Shown here piece after piece: positions 1 to 12,900 of a stretch of DNA of 64,000 nucleotides. Source of the stretch: Macrostomum hystrix (Eukaryota > Platyhelminthes > Macrostomidae); contig CATNEN010000039.1 of NCBI GenBank assembly GCA_950097015.1, positions 11,696,001-11,760,000 of the forward strand, read 5' to 3'. The notes under the pieces were generated by a model. The model saw only the letters and a list, made by a program, of their open reading frames with translations. It was not told the DNA's origin and did no database searches. Made by a program: the position numbers and the translations under genes. Numbering within the stretch: position 1 is the stretch's first letter; each line of letters begins with the position of its first letter.

Positions 1-492
1 GCACGCCTCGAGAACATTCGAAAATTCCGGCCATCAATTGAACTTGCCTTCACACTCACCTGCATGTTTTCATCCTGTTTTGCGAGGCAGAGAATTAGGG
101 AGAGAGAGAGAAATAGGAAAAATTTTGAAAGGTTGAAGAGAGCGATAGAATTGCCAGGGGAATGAAAATCTGCTTCAGCTTTTCCGTGACACACAATATC
201 TAGAAGGGAGCAATAGGATTGAGAAATATTTTAGTCGTCAGAGTCAGAGAGAAGCAGAAAAACACCTCGAGAATAGAAACTCGTACACCACCCCACTCCG
301 CCCTCGGGTTGGCTTAGGCCGTTCTGCACACCGACCTACCCCCTCCCAGTCCTGCCCACTCCGCTTCAATACCTGCTGCAGCGATTGAGTGCGCTTCTAA
401 TTTCTAAAACATCAGAGAATAAGAGCTCAAATTGCAGACCTACGCCCCACTCAAGGTCGAGCTATCGCTTTGAACCGTTGTCTAGGCAAGAG
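1..492 (+). other. Upstream region / probable 5' UTR of the PKA RII gene
   Basis: No coding exon is recognisable here. The sequence is purine-rich around 95-130 and C-rich around 285-370. The reading frame of the PKA subunit stays open back to about 385, but the first ATG in frame is at 493, so this stretch is most simply promoter plus 5' untranslated sequence. An upstream non-coding exon cannot be excluded. Confidence 0.4.
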
Positions 493-2184
493 ATGTCTGC
501 ACCGCCTCAACAGGCCGGCTTTGAAGTTCCCGAAGGTCTCCAGGAGCTGCTGCAGAATTTCACCGTGTCGGTGCTGCGCCGACGGCCGGCCAACCTGCTG
601 CACTACGCGGCCGCATATTTTCGCCGCCTCGACCAGGCGGCTAACACCTGCGGCGCAGCCGTTGAGGCCGCCGCTGCGATGGCCGTCCTGAAGGTCCCCG
701 CGAGAGAGGACTCCGGCGCCGAGACTGACGACGACAACGCTGCTATAGCCACAGCCGGCGCCGAAGCTGGCAAGGCTCCGTGGCGATCCAATCGCCGGGC
801 TAGCGTCGCCGCGCCGTCATTTGACCCCGAGAAAAGCGAGGCCACGTATCAGCGCAAGATTGTGCCGAAGAGCGACGAGCAGAGGCGACGCCTTACCGAG
901 ACGGTGAAGCACATCCTGCTGTTCCGCAGCCTGGATCGGCTCAGCCTTAGTCACGTGATTGACGCGATGCAGGAGCTCAGTGTGTCAGCCGGCGAGGTGA
1001 TCATCGAGCAGGACCAGGAAGGAGACAATTTTTACGTGATCGAGCGTGGAGTTTTCGAAGCCTACGTGACGGACTCGGCTAGCGGAGTGCGGCGCCTAGC
1101 CGTGACCTACAATCACAGCGGCTCGTTTGGCGAGCTGGCTCTCATGTACTACTGTCCCCGAGCCGCCACCGTTGTAGCCAAATCCGACGGCGTTCTCTGG
1201 TCGCTGGATTTGGACACCTTCCAGCAGAAGGTGCTAATGTCAGCTTTTAAGAATCGCAAAAAGTACGAAGCCTTCTTGGCCTCAGTGCCGCTACTGTCCG
1301 AGTTGACGCACTATGAGAGGCAGAATGTGGCTGACGCGCTAAAGGAGAGGGAGTACGACGATGGTGAGCCAGTGCTGTTTCAGATTTTTCATATTTTTTG
1401 ACATCTGACTCTGACTGAGAGTTCGCTAGTTCGACTCTTAGCCAAAGGGAAATAATCTAGCTCGCAAGTTCTTGGGTGCTTAGAGGCTGCAAAATGAGTA
1501 CTTAGCGTTAGCTGTGGTAGAAACTTTGGTGAATGTGCCGGCATGTTAAGTTCACTCTACTGACTGAATAAGTGTTCAAATACTTCAGAAATGACACAGT
1601 CTGTATATCAGATCTAACTCCGATAGGTATGATGAGTATTGGCTATTTTAGCAGGCCTGTATTGTTTTTTCAATAATCTTCGACGACACCAATGACGTGA
1701 CAGGAAAACAGTGTAGAACCGTTTTTCATTTCTTCATTTGATCAATTTGATCAACACGCTTTTGGATTGGAGTGGAAAAAACCTTCAGGGTTTGTTTTAA
1801 GCCTCGAAAAACCACCTTTCAGGCGAGCCGATTCTCTACCAGGGTGATCCCGGCAACGAAATGTTCTTCGTCGAGGACGGCAGCGTCAAGGTGATGCGCC
1901 GGCACTCGGACAACGGCCTTGAGACGCAGGTGAATCATCTGGAGAAGGGCGCTTACTTTGGCGAGTTGTCGCTAATCACGAAGCAGCCGCGAGCTGCCAG
2001 CTGCTACGCTGTGGGCCGGACTCGAGTCTGTGTGCTGCACGTGTCCGACTTTGAGCGCCTGCTTGGCCCCTGCCTGGAGGTGATGCGGCGCAACATCGAC
2101 AGCTACCGCAGCCAGCTCAGGGAGATCTTCGGTGACGCGACCAGCGCTGCGGCCGCGCCGCTTCGCATGGAGGCGTCTGTTTAA
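493..2184 (+). CDS. PRKAR2: cAMP-dependent protein kinase type II regulatory subunit
   Basis: The protein binds and inhibits the PKA catalytic subunit and releases it when cAMP binds. I join exon 493-1363 to exon 1823-2184 (donor gtgagc, acceptor tttcag), giving 410 aa, normal for an RII. Residues about 12-50 form the dimerisation/docking helix pair (VPEGLQELLQNFTVSVLRRR). The pseudosubstrate is NRRASVAA at 100-107; the Ser in RRxS makes it type II (autophosphorylated), not type I. Two cyclic-nucleotide-binding domains follow, with phosphate-binding cassettes FGELALMYYCPRAAT (about 212-226) and FGELSLITKQPRAAS; the second has PRAAS where PRAAT is usual. The linker between docking domain and inhibitor site is Ala/acid-rich and poorly conserved, as is normal. 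The start is the first in-frame ATG just before the docking domain; the frame upstream lacks homology. Known: RII is tethered by A-kinase anchoring proteins. The 5' end of the intron copies the next exon (see findings). Confidence 0.94.
1364..1822 (+). other. Intron of the PKA RII gene
   Basis: A GT-AG intron (gtgagc...tttcag) of 459 bp splitting a Gly codon in cAMP-binding domain B. It holds no tandem array, unlike most introns in this window. Read through, the frame continues as GEPVLFQ before meeting a stop at 1399-1401, so intron retention would give a subunit truncated within the second cAMP domain. Confidence 0.85.
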
Positions 2185-5040
2185 GGATTCGAGTTCGTGA
2201 CGACGTCTCTATGGATTTAGTTTCTTTAGCTACCTGGAAAGTTAATTTAAAAAAAATGTCGCTATTTCCGAACCAAAATCCACAGAAGCAGAGTTTTATC
2301 GTACTGACGTCCAAACTTAAACGAACCTTTAACACTTTTTCAGCTGTTTTGATTCGGATTAAGGTCTTCGTGTTGTTTTCCATTTTGTGATGCAACGGCT
2401 TTTAGATGATTTCTTCTTTTCGTTGAACATTGCTTGGAGAGAAGGCATATACAATATTATTGTCGTGCTTTTGATTCTGATAAACCTGTTTAGTTTATGT
2501 TTGTATATTTGTGCTCTTATTGGTTAACTATGTATGTTGTATCGTTTTTTAATATGTTTTGGTGATTTTTAAGGCTAATTGTTTCGTCAAGTTTTTAACA
2601 GTTTTATCTGCGTCTCATTTAGTGGATTTTTCATTCGAACATGCTTAGCCTAATCTGATTATTACGAAAAGCTGAGATGCTTTTCTGCCTATTGGAACAG
2701 GGGGGACTTCACTGTGAAGTCCCTCTTCATGAGCCCACCCAGCTCATCTTATTAACTCAGACTCGCTCATTGATTTTGAACCAAGAGACTACTCAAAAAG
2801 CGAAGCAAAGCTTTTTCGCATTGCGTGCAGAGCCGGTCGCATAGGGTTCCCTAAGGGCCACTCTGATAGTGCCGTGTTAGTCTAACTGCTTGTTTCTCAT
2901 TTTTTCTTTTGTGTTCAGTCGGTGTTAAGTCGCTGTAGCAAGTCGTAGAGTAGCACTTCATTTGTATGTATCCACTATATGTAGTCCTCCTGTGTTCCTT
3001 TACAAATAAGGCCTATTTGTGGTCTATCAAGCCTACTGCAGATGTCTTGCAGCACCGTTCAACGTATCAATTCGTTGCATCTCCCCCCGGAAGCTCACTG
3101 AAAGCATTATAGCTAGGCTACAATCATTGCGTCCTATTTTAAAGGCAGTTTAGGATTTTTTAGTTTGATTCCTAATATTTGATTTGCTCTATTATACTAC
3201 GAGTAAATAAATTGTTTAACTGACCCCTCTACTAGAAAGCCTTGGCCCTGGACACGAGGTTATTAATTTAGAGCCCAGAAAACATGTTTCATTCGTAATT
3301 GGAAAAAGTTTTCTAAGAGGTCGCGACCATGTGGCGAGAAAACGTGCCAAAAGCTGTGACAGTCTGTGACAGATTGTCCAGCAGGAAGAGAAAGTCCACA
3401 GCTTCAAGTCGCCAATCTCATAAAAGAACTATACTAGAATTGGAAGAGTTGTACAGGAGTCACGAACGGACACGTTCTGTCCTGCAACACTGTATGGAGT
3501 CGTGCTCATCAAGGAGCGGGTTATTAAATTCTGGCCACTTTTTATAATCTTGGTGTCGAGAAATAAAACGAAATGTTCTTACTAGTAAAAGTCCTTCTTT
3601 CTTCTGTCTATAACTAACTATATAAAGGGTTGTCTTGACCAGAATAATGAGTGTCACAAATATAATCGATACAACAAACACAAATTATGTCTAACCTTTT
3701 AATTTCGGCTATTGTGTGCCGCTACAAAAGTACGGTACACCACACCTTAAACATCTAATTTTCTGCCCTGGCTAATGCTGGTACAAATTAAGTTCCAAAT
3801 AACTTACGAGATACGAAAACCGTTGTGTTCGAAAACAGCAATGTTTTATTCAATGCCTTAAAGTCTCGCTCTCATGTCTGTTCTGTACGTTTCTTTAAAT
3901 TGCCAACGGTAACGGTAGGGCAAAGTTTCGAAGCAACCTTTAACATGAGAAAGACCACGGGCCGGGTATTTCAAATGCCCACTGCTGTCTACTTCACGGT
4001 AGCTTCCAAACCAAACGACCGATTTTTGTGAGTCCACCACTCTCGTAGAAGCAACATATGGATCAACACTTTCCGCCGTTTATGATGAACTAACTTTCAA
4101 AGCCGTTCGACGTCAGCATCGTCGAGATGCTGTAGTATCGCCAGTACTGACGAAATCTTCAGCATTTCAGCAGTAACTTTGCTATCTGTACTCGAATATT
4201 CCTGACACAGAATCCGGGTGATGCAATTAACTAGAACTCTAGCTTTTAACGGATTCAATTTCCGCTGTCGGAACCAGACTGCATGGCTATGTTACAATGT
4301 CTCACCTCAGCTAGTAGTTCTCATTTGCTCTCCTTTCCAATTTCATTAATCTCTTCTTTCGTGGACTTCCGCTAATTGAGGGGCTGATCACAGGCAGCTA
4401 GGCATGCAATCACCATCGTCACAGAGCTGCGTAGCTGTTTGGTTCAGCTGTTGTCTGCAGTATTGTGTACTCCAGCTTCATGGCCTCTCTCATGCTGGTT
4501 CGACCAGTTCACTGATTATAGGTATCTCTAGTCTCTCTAGCTCTCTCTCTTTCTGCCGGCGCAGGAGCCGGAGCGGTAACAACTATGTTCTCTTCTGAGA
4601 AACGAAACCATTTCTATAATTGTGATCAGTGCGTCAAGAGCACGGTGGCAATATTTAAGTTGTTTTTCTGCTTAAGGACATACTCGAGCTGAAGAACACT
4701 ATACATGCTATCTGCTTTGAAGTTGCGTCCATTCACGCACTTCAAAAGTGCACGCAAACATATTTATAGAAATCGATCGGACTGCCACTTCACTTTGCTC
4801 AAGCCTCGGAAAGCGATCCCAGCTCTATAGCCGCAGTAGTCTGAGTCCGTCTGTTTCATTTTGCCTCGCAATCGATGCCGTCTGGCGGCCCACGCAGGCA
4901 GATCCGCATCGCGAGGCGCGATCGAAATATTTTTGAATTTCGAAAAATGTTTCTACTTAGAAATCACTGTTGCTATCGCTCCCACGCTCGGTGTATTGCT
5001 CTCTGTGTATCGCTCTCGATGTGTTATCATCTATGTGTCA
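2185..5040. other. Intergenic, 3' of PKA RII; no gene recognised
   Basis: The first part is presumably the 3' UTR of the PKA gene. A perfect 10-bp-arm hairpin (GGGACTTCAC / GTGAAGTCCC) lies at 2703-2723. AATAAA occurs near 3206. Open frames of 60-100 codons here have no protein-like features and overlap one another on both strands. A dispersed repeat lies at 3940-4135. The segment 4500-4560 is CT-rich. Confidence 0.5.
3940..4135. repeat. Dispersed repeat R1, copy 1
   Basis: This stretch matches 8150-8330 in the same orientation at several blocks: a TTTCAAATRCCCACTG block, an ACGACCGATTTTT-type block, AGTCCACCAC, then ACTTTCAAARCCGT followed by CGACGTCAGCATCGTCGAGA. The order and spacing of the blocks are kept, so it is an unclassified interspersed element rather than chance. 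No coding capacity or terminal repeats are visible. Confidence 0.7.
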
Positions 5041-5872
5041 GTCTCGATGTTTTACTCTAGATGTTTCTTTCTTGATGCGTCACTTTCGGTGTGTCACGCT
5101 TGATGTGTCATTTTCAATGCGTCACTCTCGATGCGTCACTTTCGGTGTGTCACGCTTGATGTGTCATTTTCAATGCGTCACTCTCGATGCGTCACTTTCG
5201 GTGTGTCACGCTTGATGTGTCATTTTCAATGCGTCACTCTCGATGCGTCACTTTCGGTGTGTCACGCTTGATGTGTCATTTTCAATGCGTCACTCTCGAT
5301 GCGTCACTTTCGGTGTGTCACGCTTGATGTGTCATTTTCAATGCGTCACTCTCGATGCGTCACTTTCGGTGTGTCACGCTTGATGTGTCATTTTCAATGC
5401 GTCACTCTCGATGCGTCACTTTCGGTGTTACGCTTGATGTGTCATTTTCAATGCGTCACTCTCGATGCGTCACTTTCGGTGTGTCACGCTTGATGTGTCA
5501 TTTTCAATGCGTCACTCTCGATGCGTCATTTTCGGTGTGTCACGCTTGATGTGTCATTTTAAATGCGTCACTCTCGATGCGTCATTTTTGGAGTGTCACG
5601 CTTGATGTGTCATTTTCAATGCGTCACTCTCGATGTGTCATTTTTGGAGTGTCACGCTTGATGTGTCATTTTAAATGCGTCACTCTCGATGCGTCATTTT
5701 CGGTGTGTCACGCTTGATGTGTCATTTTCAATGCGTCACTCTCGATGCGTCACTTTCGGTGTGTCACGCTTGATGTGTCATTTTCAATGCGTCACTCTCG
5801 ATGTGTCACTTTCGGTGTGTCACGCTTGATGTGTCATTCTCAATGCGTCACTCTCGGTGTGTCGCTTTCGAT
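5040..5872. repeat. Tandem array, 56-bp monomer
   Basis: About 14 copies of a 56-bp unit that itself looks built from a degenerate 14-bp motif (GTGTCACGCTTGAT / GCGTCACTCTCGAT / GTGTCATTTTCAAT). The left edge (about 5000-5095) is more diverged, the centre nearly identical, and the right edge (5560-5870) carries variants such as TTTTTGGAGTG. The period is not a multiple of three, so the open frames across it are not genes. Confidence 0.95.
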
Positions 5873-6901
5873 TATCACGTTTGAGATTAGCATGCGGATC
5901 AATTTCTGCTGCTAACTGGCGCACAGTAAAGCTATATGAAGCCGGTCCAGACGAGTCCAAATTTCGCTGACGCAAATTAGAATTTTTAATTCCCTTTCAT
6001 CTTCGATGCGCTACATTTTATGCGTAAATTAAAGGCCCTACTACTAGATATGCTTGAACAGTTTACCAATGAAAAAAGCTTGCACGATTATTACGAGAGT
6101 CTGAGTGATGAGTCACACACGCTTGATTGATTAATAATCTGCGTCCTAGTTTTGTGAACTGACCTTTAATAATTACAATATGGCAGCCTTAATTTTCCTA
6201 TTGCATTAGATATAGTAGGAACCAACAAATTTAGGCATAGGGTTAATTTTTTAGAAATTTATATCAGTGCAGAAAAAAAGTTTAATTTGCCCTTTGTGCT
6301 TTTATTGCTTTTACTGGATTATTAAGCTCGATTAATATTGGGTCATTGAGAATAAATGTAATCGTGCATCTCTGAGCAAATGGACTTATACTACTCGTTT
6401 ACGCGCGAACTACCACGTAAGCATGATTTATGCACACAATATGCACACCAAAAATATGAATTCAATCTATAGTTTGCATTTTTCTCGATTCGAAGCATGT
6501 GTTGGAACTGTGTATAATGTTGGACGCACATGGATTTGATATTTTAGCAAATTATATTTTGCTAATTAAAAGCAAGTCAGGAAAAAGTTATATTAATGTA
6601 TTAAAAAAACAACCGGATGCTGTAAACGAACATCTAAGCGCTAACTCTCAAACAAAAATCATTTCTATTTGCAAAATCCGCTGTTTAAACTTTATCACGA
6701 CTTTTAGCTTGTTTGTTTTTACTTGCCATGAAAAAATGCTTGTCTTGTTGTTATACTACACCAAAAACCTAAGTTGCCATGAAAACATTCATCGGCGTAA
6801 ATTTTGACTTAATTAAAAGCCAGTTTATAATTGTTTAGAGGTAAAACCATTAAAGTGTTTGCATATACTTTAAAATAAATATCATTTAACCATCGATCAA
6901 C
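5873..6901. other. AT-rich intergenic DNA upstream of the SAXO gene
   Basis: No recognisable gene. A 102-codon open frame (6499-6807) is AT-rich with no conserved pattern and is probably chance. The last part should hold the promoter and 5' UTR of the gene starting at 6902; I see no clear TATA box. Confidence 0.4.
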
Positions 6902-9900
6902 ATGTCTCCTGCTGAGCAGTGTATATGCAAAATGTGCAATTGTGGGTAAGTATATTATATAGTTACTACTTTTTACACTAAGTACGAAAAAGTATTTACG
7001 TCTAAAATGTATTTTTTAACTTTATCGTTTTGTTTTTATGTCTATGAAGCTAGTCACAATTACTACATCCTAATATTCTCGATTTTAGATTATATATTAA
7101 TGTATGCGACTCTTAGCCTGTTTGTCTCATTTACAATTTATAAACTCTCGAGCAAATTATATTGATTAGATGAAACTACATTGCGGAAAAGGTCAGACTT
7201 CCACGTTTTGAATTCAACCTGAGATTATTCGCAATGCCGACAGAAAGACTGTTAAAAGACAAGGCAATAAAAAAACAACAAGGCAGATAAAATAGATAAG
7301 GTAGAATAGGTCGTATTTATTAGTAGAAAAATTATCCTACAAGCTAGCTTTAAATCTGTATAGTTGTATTTTATTAATGTAAAACATGAGAATTTCGAAA
7401 CATTTTACAAAAAGTAAATTAAGAAACGGAATAGTAAGCAAATTTAAATTAAATCGAGTATGCAAACATTGAAATACATAGTGTCAACTAAGTAATCAAC
7501 ATTGATATTTTGTTTGTATTCTTTATAATAGTATTTTTTATAGTGACAATTAGAAGCATTATTGCTACACTGCCACTAAAGAACGTACAAGTCTTTAACC
7601 AATAGGCTATAAACCTTCATTACTGAAATTGAGAGCTAAAAAAGACGAAAATTAATTCGGTATCGATAAGGAATAAGAAATCGAGCATCTCTAAAAGACT
7701 CTTGCCCTTATTTAAGACAAACTGTAAATAAATTGTATGCTCAAACAGGCGGCACAAGTGCAAGCTGCACCCGAACCGGGCTGCGACCAACCGCGCTACC
7801 GGCCCATGTGGCTATTCCGAATACAAACAAAAGTACACACAGCACCCGCCGCAGGGCATGCTGCCAAGCTGCAAGCCGGCCAGCCAGTCGGTTCGAAATA
7901 GCGACGCCCCGATGGCCGACGAGACGACCAACCGGGTCGACTTCGTGCCGCATCCGTTGGAGAGGCCGAAGCTGCACCAGCACGAGCCGTACAGGCCGGC
8001 CTCTGGCACCATCGATGGCACCACCGTCTATCAGCGCGAGTTCACGGAGAAGCGCGGCGAACGAGCAGCGGCTGTTAAGCGGGAGCCTCGGCGAGCTAAT
8101 GCCGGTTCGTTCAGAAAATGCTCTCGCAATTTACAGTAGAAATTTACCACGCTATTTTTCCCCTTGGGGAAACCACGGGGAATTTCAAATACCCACTGCC
8201 TACTTCCCGACAGCTCACAAAACCGAATGACCGATTTTCATGAAAGTCCACCACATTAATCAACATTTTCCGCCCCTTGCGATGAAAAGAACTTTCAAAA
8301 CCGTCCGACGTCAGCATCGTCGAGAAATTCAGCGGTTCTTGTCGGAGAAGGACAACTAATATTGATCTGTAACTTTCTATTCAATCCAAAATAGTAAGAA
8401 ATGATAGCCGACGACATGGTTAAATGATGAAATTTTGTGAGCAGAAAAGTTATGCCTAAATTGGTGTCTTTTTCCACCAAAGACCACGACGAGAATCGTT
8501 GAATATCTCGAGGATGCCGATGTTGCGGGATTCTGGAAGTTGTTTCGTCGGATAAAGTGGAATATTTTAGCTGGTGTTTTGCATTTTCATGACGATTGGT
8601 TAAATATTTTAAGATACTGAAAAAATCTAAATGTGGGTATTCGAGGTCTTCCAACTGTTTGGACTTTCGAAGCAACGGAAAATAAGTAGGGAATTGCGGC
8701 ACAATCACAGGCGAATTCCAGGGCGAACCGACGTATGCTCGCGACTATCGCAAGTGGGAGCTGCCGGAGCGAGTGTCCGGGATCGGCCGGCCCGACCAGT
8801 GGGAGACGTCGCGAGACGCATTCGGAGGCCTGCCAACATACCAGATGGACTTCGTGGCTCATGGCAACGCGCGACCGCCGGCCAGTTGCAAGCCGGCCGA
8901 GGCTGCGAAGTCGTCGCAGGCTCCGCTGGATGACGTCACGGACTATCGGCAGTCCTACGTGCCGCATCAGGTGGAGCGCCGCCGGGCCAAGGAGGCGACC
9001 GACTGGCACCGGCCCGCCGTGCCGTTCGAGGCCGTCACGACCTTCGCCCGGGATTTCACGCCCAAAGCTGGCGGTGGTCGAACCCTTGTGAAGCCGAGCG
9101 CGCAGCCCTATTCATCGAATGCGCCGTTCAATGAGGACACGACGCACCGGCTGGACTACAAGCCCTGGGAGCTGATCAGGCCCTACGTGCACAAGAACGA
9201 CGCCTACGTGCCGCCAGAGGGCGCCGTCGAGGGCACCACCAGCTACGCCAGGGATTACCCGGCTCACCCAGGCCAAGGCCGAGTCGGATATCTCAAACGC
9301 GAAGGCCAAGGAAGGCCAAGCGGACCGTTTGAGGATGCTACGGATTATAAGTGAGAAATCCGTGGTTGAGAAATTCTTGGACCAGATGTACATCCAGCGG
9401 TTGACTGTGGTGGCCGACAGAACAAGAAAAAAATTCGATACCCTAGCCTAGGCTTACACTAAGGACGCAAATCTTCCATTTAGCTAAGATTCGAACCCCC
9501 AACCTCTCGGTCAGAAATTATCTGGTGAACACTAGACCCGCTGCTTGCGAGGATGCAATTCTGCCCATTTCGCTGACTCATGAGCAAACACGCACACAGA
9601 TACTGTACGCAGTCACACACTCACAGGTGTGTATATCTGCCCTGACTTTCTCATCGTCCGGCAGTGTACACTATAATGTGCCTTGGAGGTTGGCCCACAA
9701 GGGCGTAAATTGCACGACTGGCCCCCAAGCCTTCTCTCTGCAGCTGCGCCCCAAATGAAAGTGGCCTTGCCGCGAAATCGAGCAGGCGATTATCGCTCTG
9801 CCACTCACCGCAAGCTAGTTATTAACTTCTCCAAATTATTCTACTAACAGTAGCACATCGCACATTTAAAGTCTAGCAACCTAATTTACTGCTCATCCAG

Positions 9901-12900
9901 AGACAACTTTCGCCAGTGGGAAGTGTCGAGCCGCATTCCGGCGGGCCCCAATCGGCAGTACCAGCCGAGTCAGGCGCCGTTCGAGGGCCAGAGCACCACC
10001 GCCGCCCACTTTGTGCCGCACCAGCTGGAGGCCAAGAGGAACTTCAAGCCACCAGCCGATGCCTCCAGGAATGAGGGCCCATTCGACGGCACCACCCTCT
10101 ACCGGTGAGTCCAGAACTCAGTAGAGTATCAACTAGCATTATAGATGCGAGTTGAATGGAATGGAATAGAATGGAATAGAATGGAATAGAATGGAATAGA
10201 ATGGAATAGAATGGAATAGAATGGAATAGAATGGAATAGAATGGAATAGAATGGAATAGAATAGAATAGAATAGAATAGAATAGAATGGAATAGAATGGA
10301 ATAGAATGGAATAGAATGGAATAGAATGGAATAGAATGGAATAGAATGGAATAGAATGGAATAGAATGGAATAGAATAGAATAGAATAGAATGGAATAGA
10401 ATGGAATAGAATGGAATAGAATGGAATAGAATGGAATAGAATAGAATAGAATAGAATAGAATAGAATAGAATAGAATGGAATAGAATGGAATAGAATGGA
10501 ATAGAATGGAATAGAATGGAATAGAATGGAATAGAATGGAATAGAATGGATTAGAATGGAATAGAATGGAATAGAATGGAATAGAATGGAATAGAATGGA
10601 ATAGAATGGAATAGAATGGAATAGAATGGAATAGAATGGAATAGAGTGGAATAGAATGGAATAGAATGGAATAGAATGGAATAGAGTGGAATAGAATGGA
10701 ATAGAATGGAATAGAATGGAATAGAATGCGCCCCAATGACCTAACAAAACTAAGAATCAGTGCGCTTCTCCCCTTCCTCATCGTCTTTACTTCCTCTCTC
10801 CTCCTTCCAAAGCTTGGGCTAGCAAATCTCGACCTTCAAATCGAGAATTCCCTCCAATTGGGCGCCAACCTCCATCTTTTCTTGGAATTCTTGGTCTTCT
10901 TGGGTCTCGCTAAAGAAGCGCCAGTGGGGATTTGGAGAAAAAGAGGCCGAAATTTTTATTTCACGGAGCACTTTATTATTATTATTTTCTATTTCGACCG
11001 GCGGCCCAAGCCATGGGGCGAATGATTCTGGCCCCTCAGTTCCAGTCAATAATTTCGCACATCCTCTACGTTCCGACCCGCTCTGAGAACACGCCCGACC
11101 CACCCCTTCCCCCCGATTCACTTCCGGAACAATGCCCCTCCTAAGCCTGCCAGAAACTCGTATGCCGCCCAGTTCGCCCAGCCGTTTCTGAAAAACCGCG
11201 CTATCTGCCCTGGGGGCCGTTTTATGCCAAGTCCATTCTCCTTCTCTCTTTCTTTGAGTTGCCTGCCCTTTTGCCAATCGCTTTCCTTTCCTTTATTTTT
11301 TAACTCTCTCTATCTCTCTCTCAACTTCGCTCTACAACTCTTATCTTCCTTTCTCACCCTCTTTCTCACCTGTCTCTCTCTTTATTTTTTTATCACCATT
11401 TCTCCCCGTCTCCCTCTTTCTCCCCCTGTCTCCCTCTTTCTCCCCTGTCACCCTCTTTCTCCCCCTGTCTCCCTCTTTCTCCCCCTGTCTCCCTCTTTCT
11501 CCCTCTGCCTCCCTCTTTCTCCCCTGTCACCCTCTTTCTCCCCCTGTCAACCTCTTTCTCCCCCTGTCTCCCTCTTTCTCCCCTGTCTCCGAGCACCCAT
11601 GATGGTTTCATCCTACTCTCCCCTCTTTCTCTTTCTTCTCCTAAGTCGTCTTTCTGGCGATTGTGTTGCATTTACGTCTCTTTTGTAAGATACTGTTTTC
11701 CTGTCCCAATCTCTCCCGTTTCTCGCTTCTTCGTCCTCCTAATTCTTAAATAGCGCCACTGCCTCCCGACGTCAACCTACGAGCTAAGTGTTTAGTGAAG
11801 GCAGGTGATATTAAGATGAGGCTGGTAGTTGATGAAGTTAAGAAAACACTTTTAAGCTCGCTCAAAGGCCATGCGAAGCTTGTCCCTGCTTGTTCCGATA
11901 GCTAAGCTTAGATTATATTAAATAGGTAAATCGAATTTGGTTCTTAGCTAAGCTTGCTTTTAACAAGATGAGCTTAGAGTGAAGCCATTCCATTGAGATA
12001 CCGAAGATAAACATCCTGAGCAACATCCTGAGCAACAGTATAACAACTGTCGCTGTGTACTTATTTCATTGCGGAGGTGTATGTCGATCTAGGCCATTTT
12101 GCACGTGAAATATCTTTACAATATTTAATTTTACGATAAGTTTTGACTTATGTGCATCTTGTCAATAAAGTTAATCTCACCTTTTAATGAACTCCATCCA
12201 ACCTCTGAATTAATCCATCATGCTTACCAAACAAGCGTATATCACCTGTCAATCAACTGAATCTCACCTGCCAATCAACTGAATCTCACCTGTCAATCAA
12301 CTGAATCTTAGCTGCCAATCAACTGAATCTCATCTCTCAATCAACTGAATCTCATCTCTTAATCAACTGAATCTCACCTGCCAATCAACTGAATCTTAGC
12401 TGCCAATCAACTGAATCTCACCTGCCAATCAACTGAATCTCACCTGTCAATCAACTGAATCTCACCTGCCAATCAACTGAATCTCACCTGTCAATCAACT
12501 GAATCTTAGCTGCCAATCAACTGAATCTCACCTGCCAATCAACTGAATCTTAGCTGCCAATCAACTGAATCTCATCTCTCAATCAACTGAATCTCATCTC
12601 TTAATCAACTGAATCTCACCTGCCAATCAACTGAATCTCACCTGTCAATCAACTGAATCTTAGCTGCCAATCAACTGAATCCCACCTGCCAATCAACTGA
12701 ATCTTACCTGCCAATCAACTGAATCTTAGCTGCCAATCAACTGAATCTCATCTCTCAATCAACTGAATCTCATCTCTTAATCAACTGAATCTCACCTGCC
12801 AATCAACTGAATCTTAGCTGCCAATCAACTGAATCTCACCTGCCAATCAACTGAATCTCACCTGCCAATCAACTGAATCTCACCTGTCAATCAACTGAAT

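Noticed and set aside
6499-6807. 102-codon ORF upstream of SAXO
   Set aside because: AT-rich composition, no family resemblance, and no splice link to the SAXO first exon.
10139-10781. Long minus-strand open frames reading FHSIPFYSIL repeats
   Set aside because: They arise from pentamer periodicity of the GGAAT/AGAAT array inside a SAXO intron; no start context, splice sites or non-repeat sequence.
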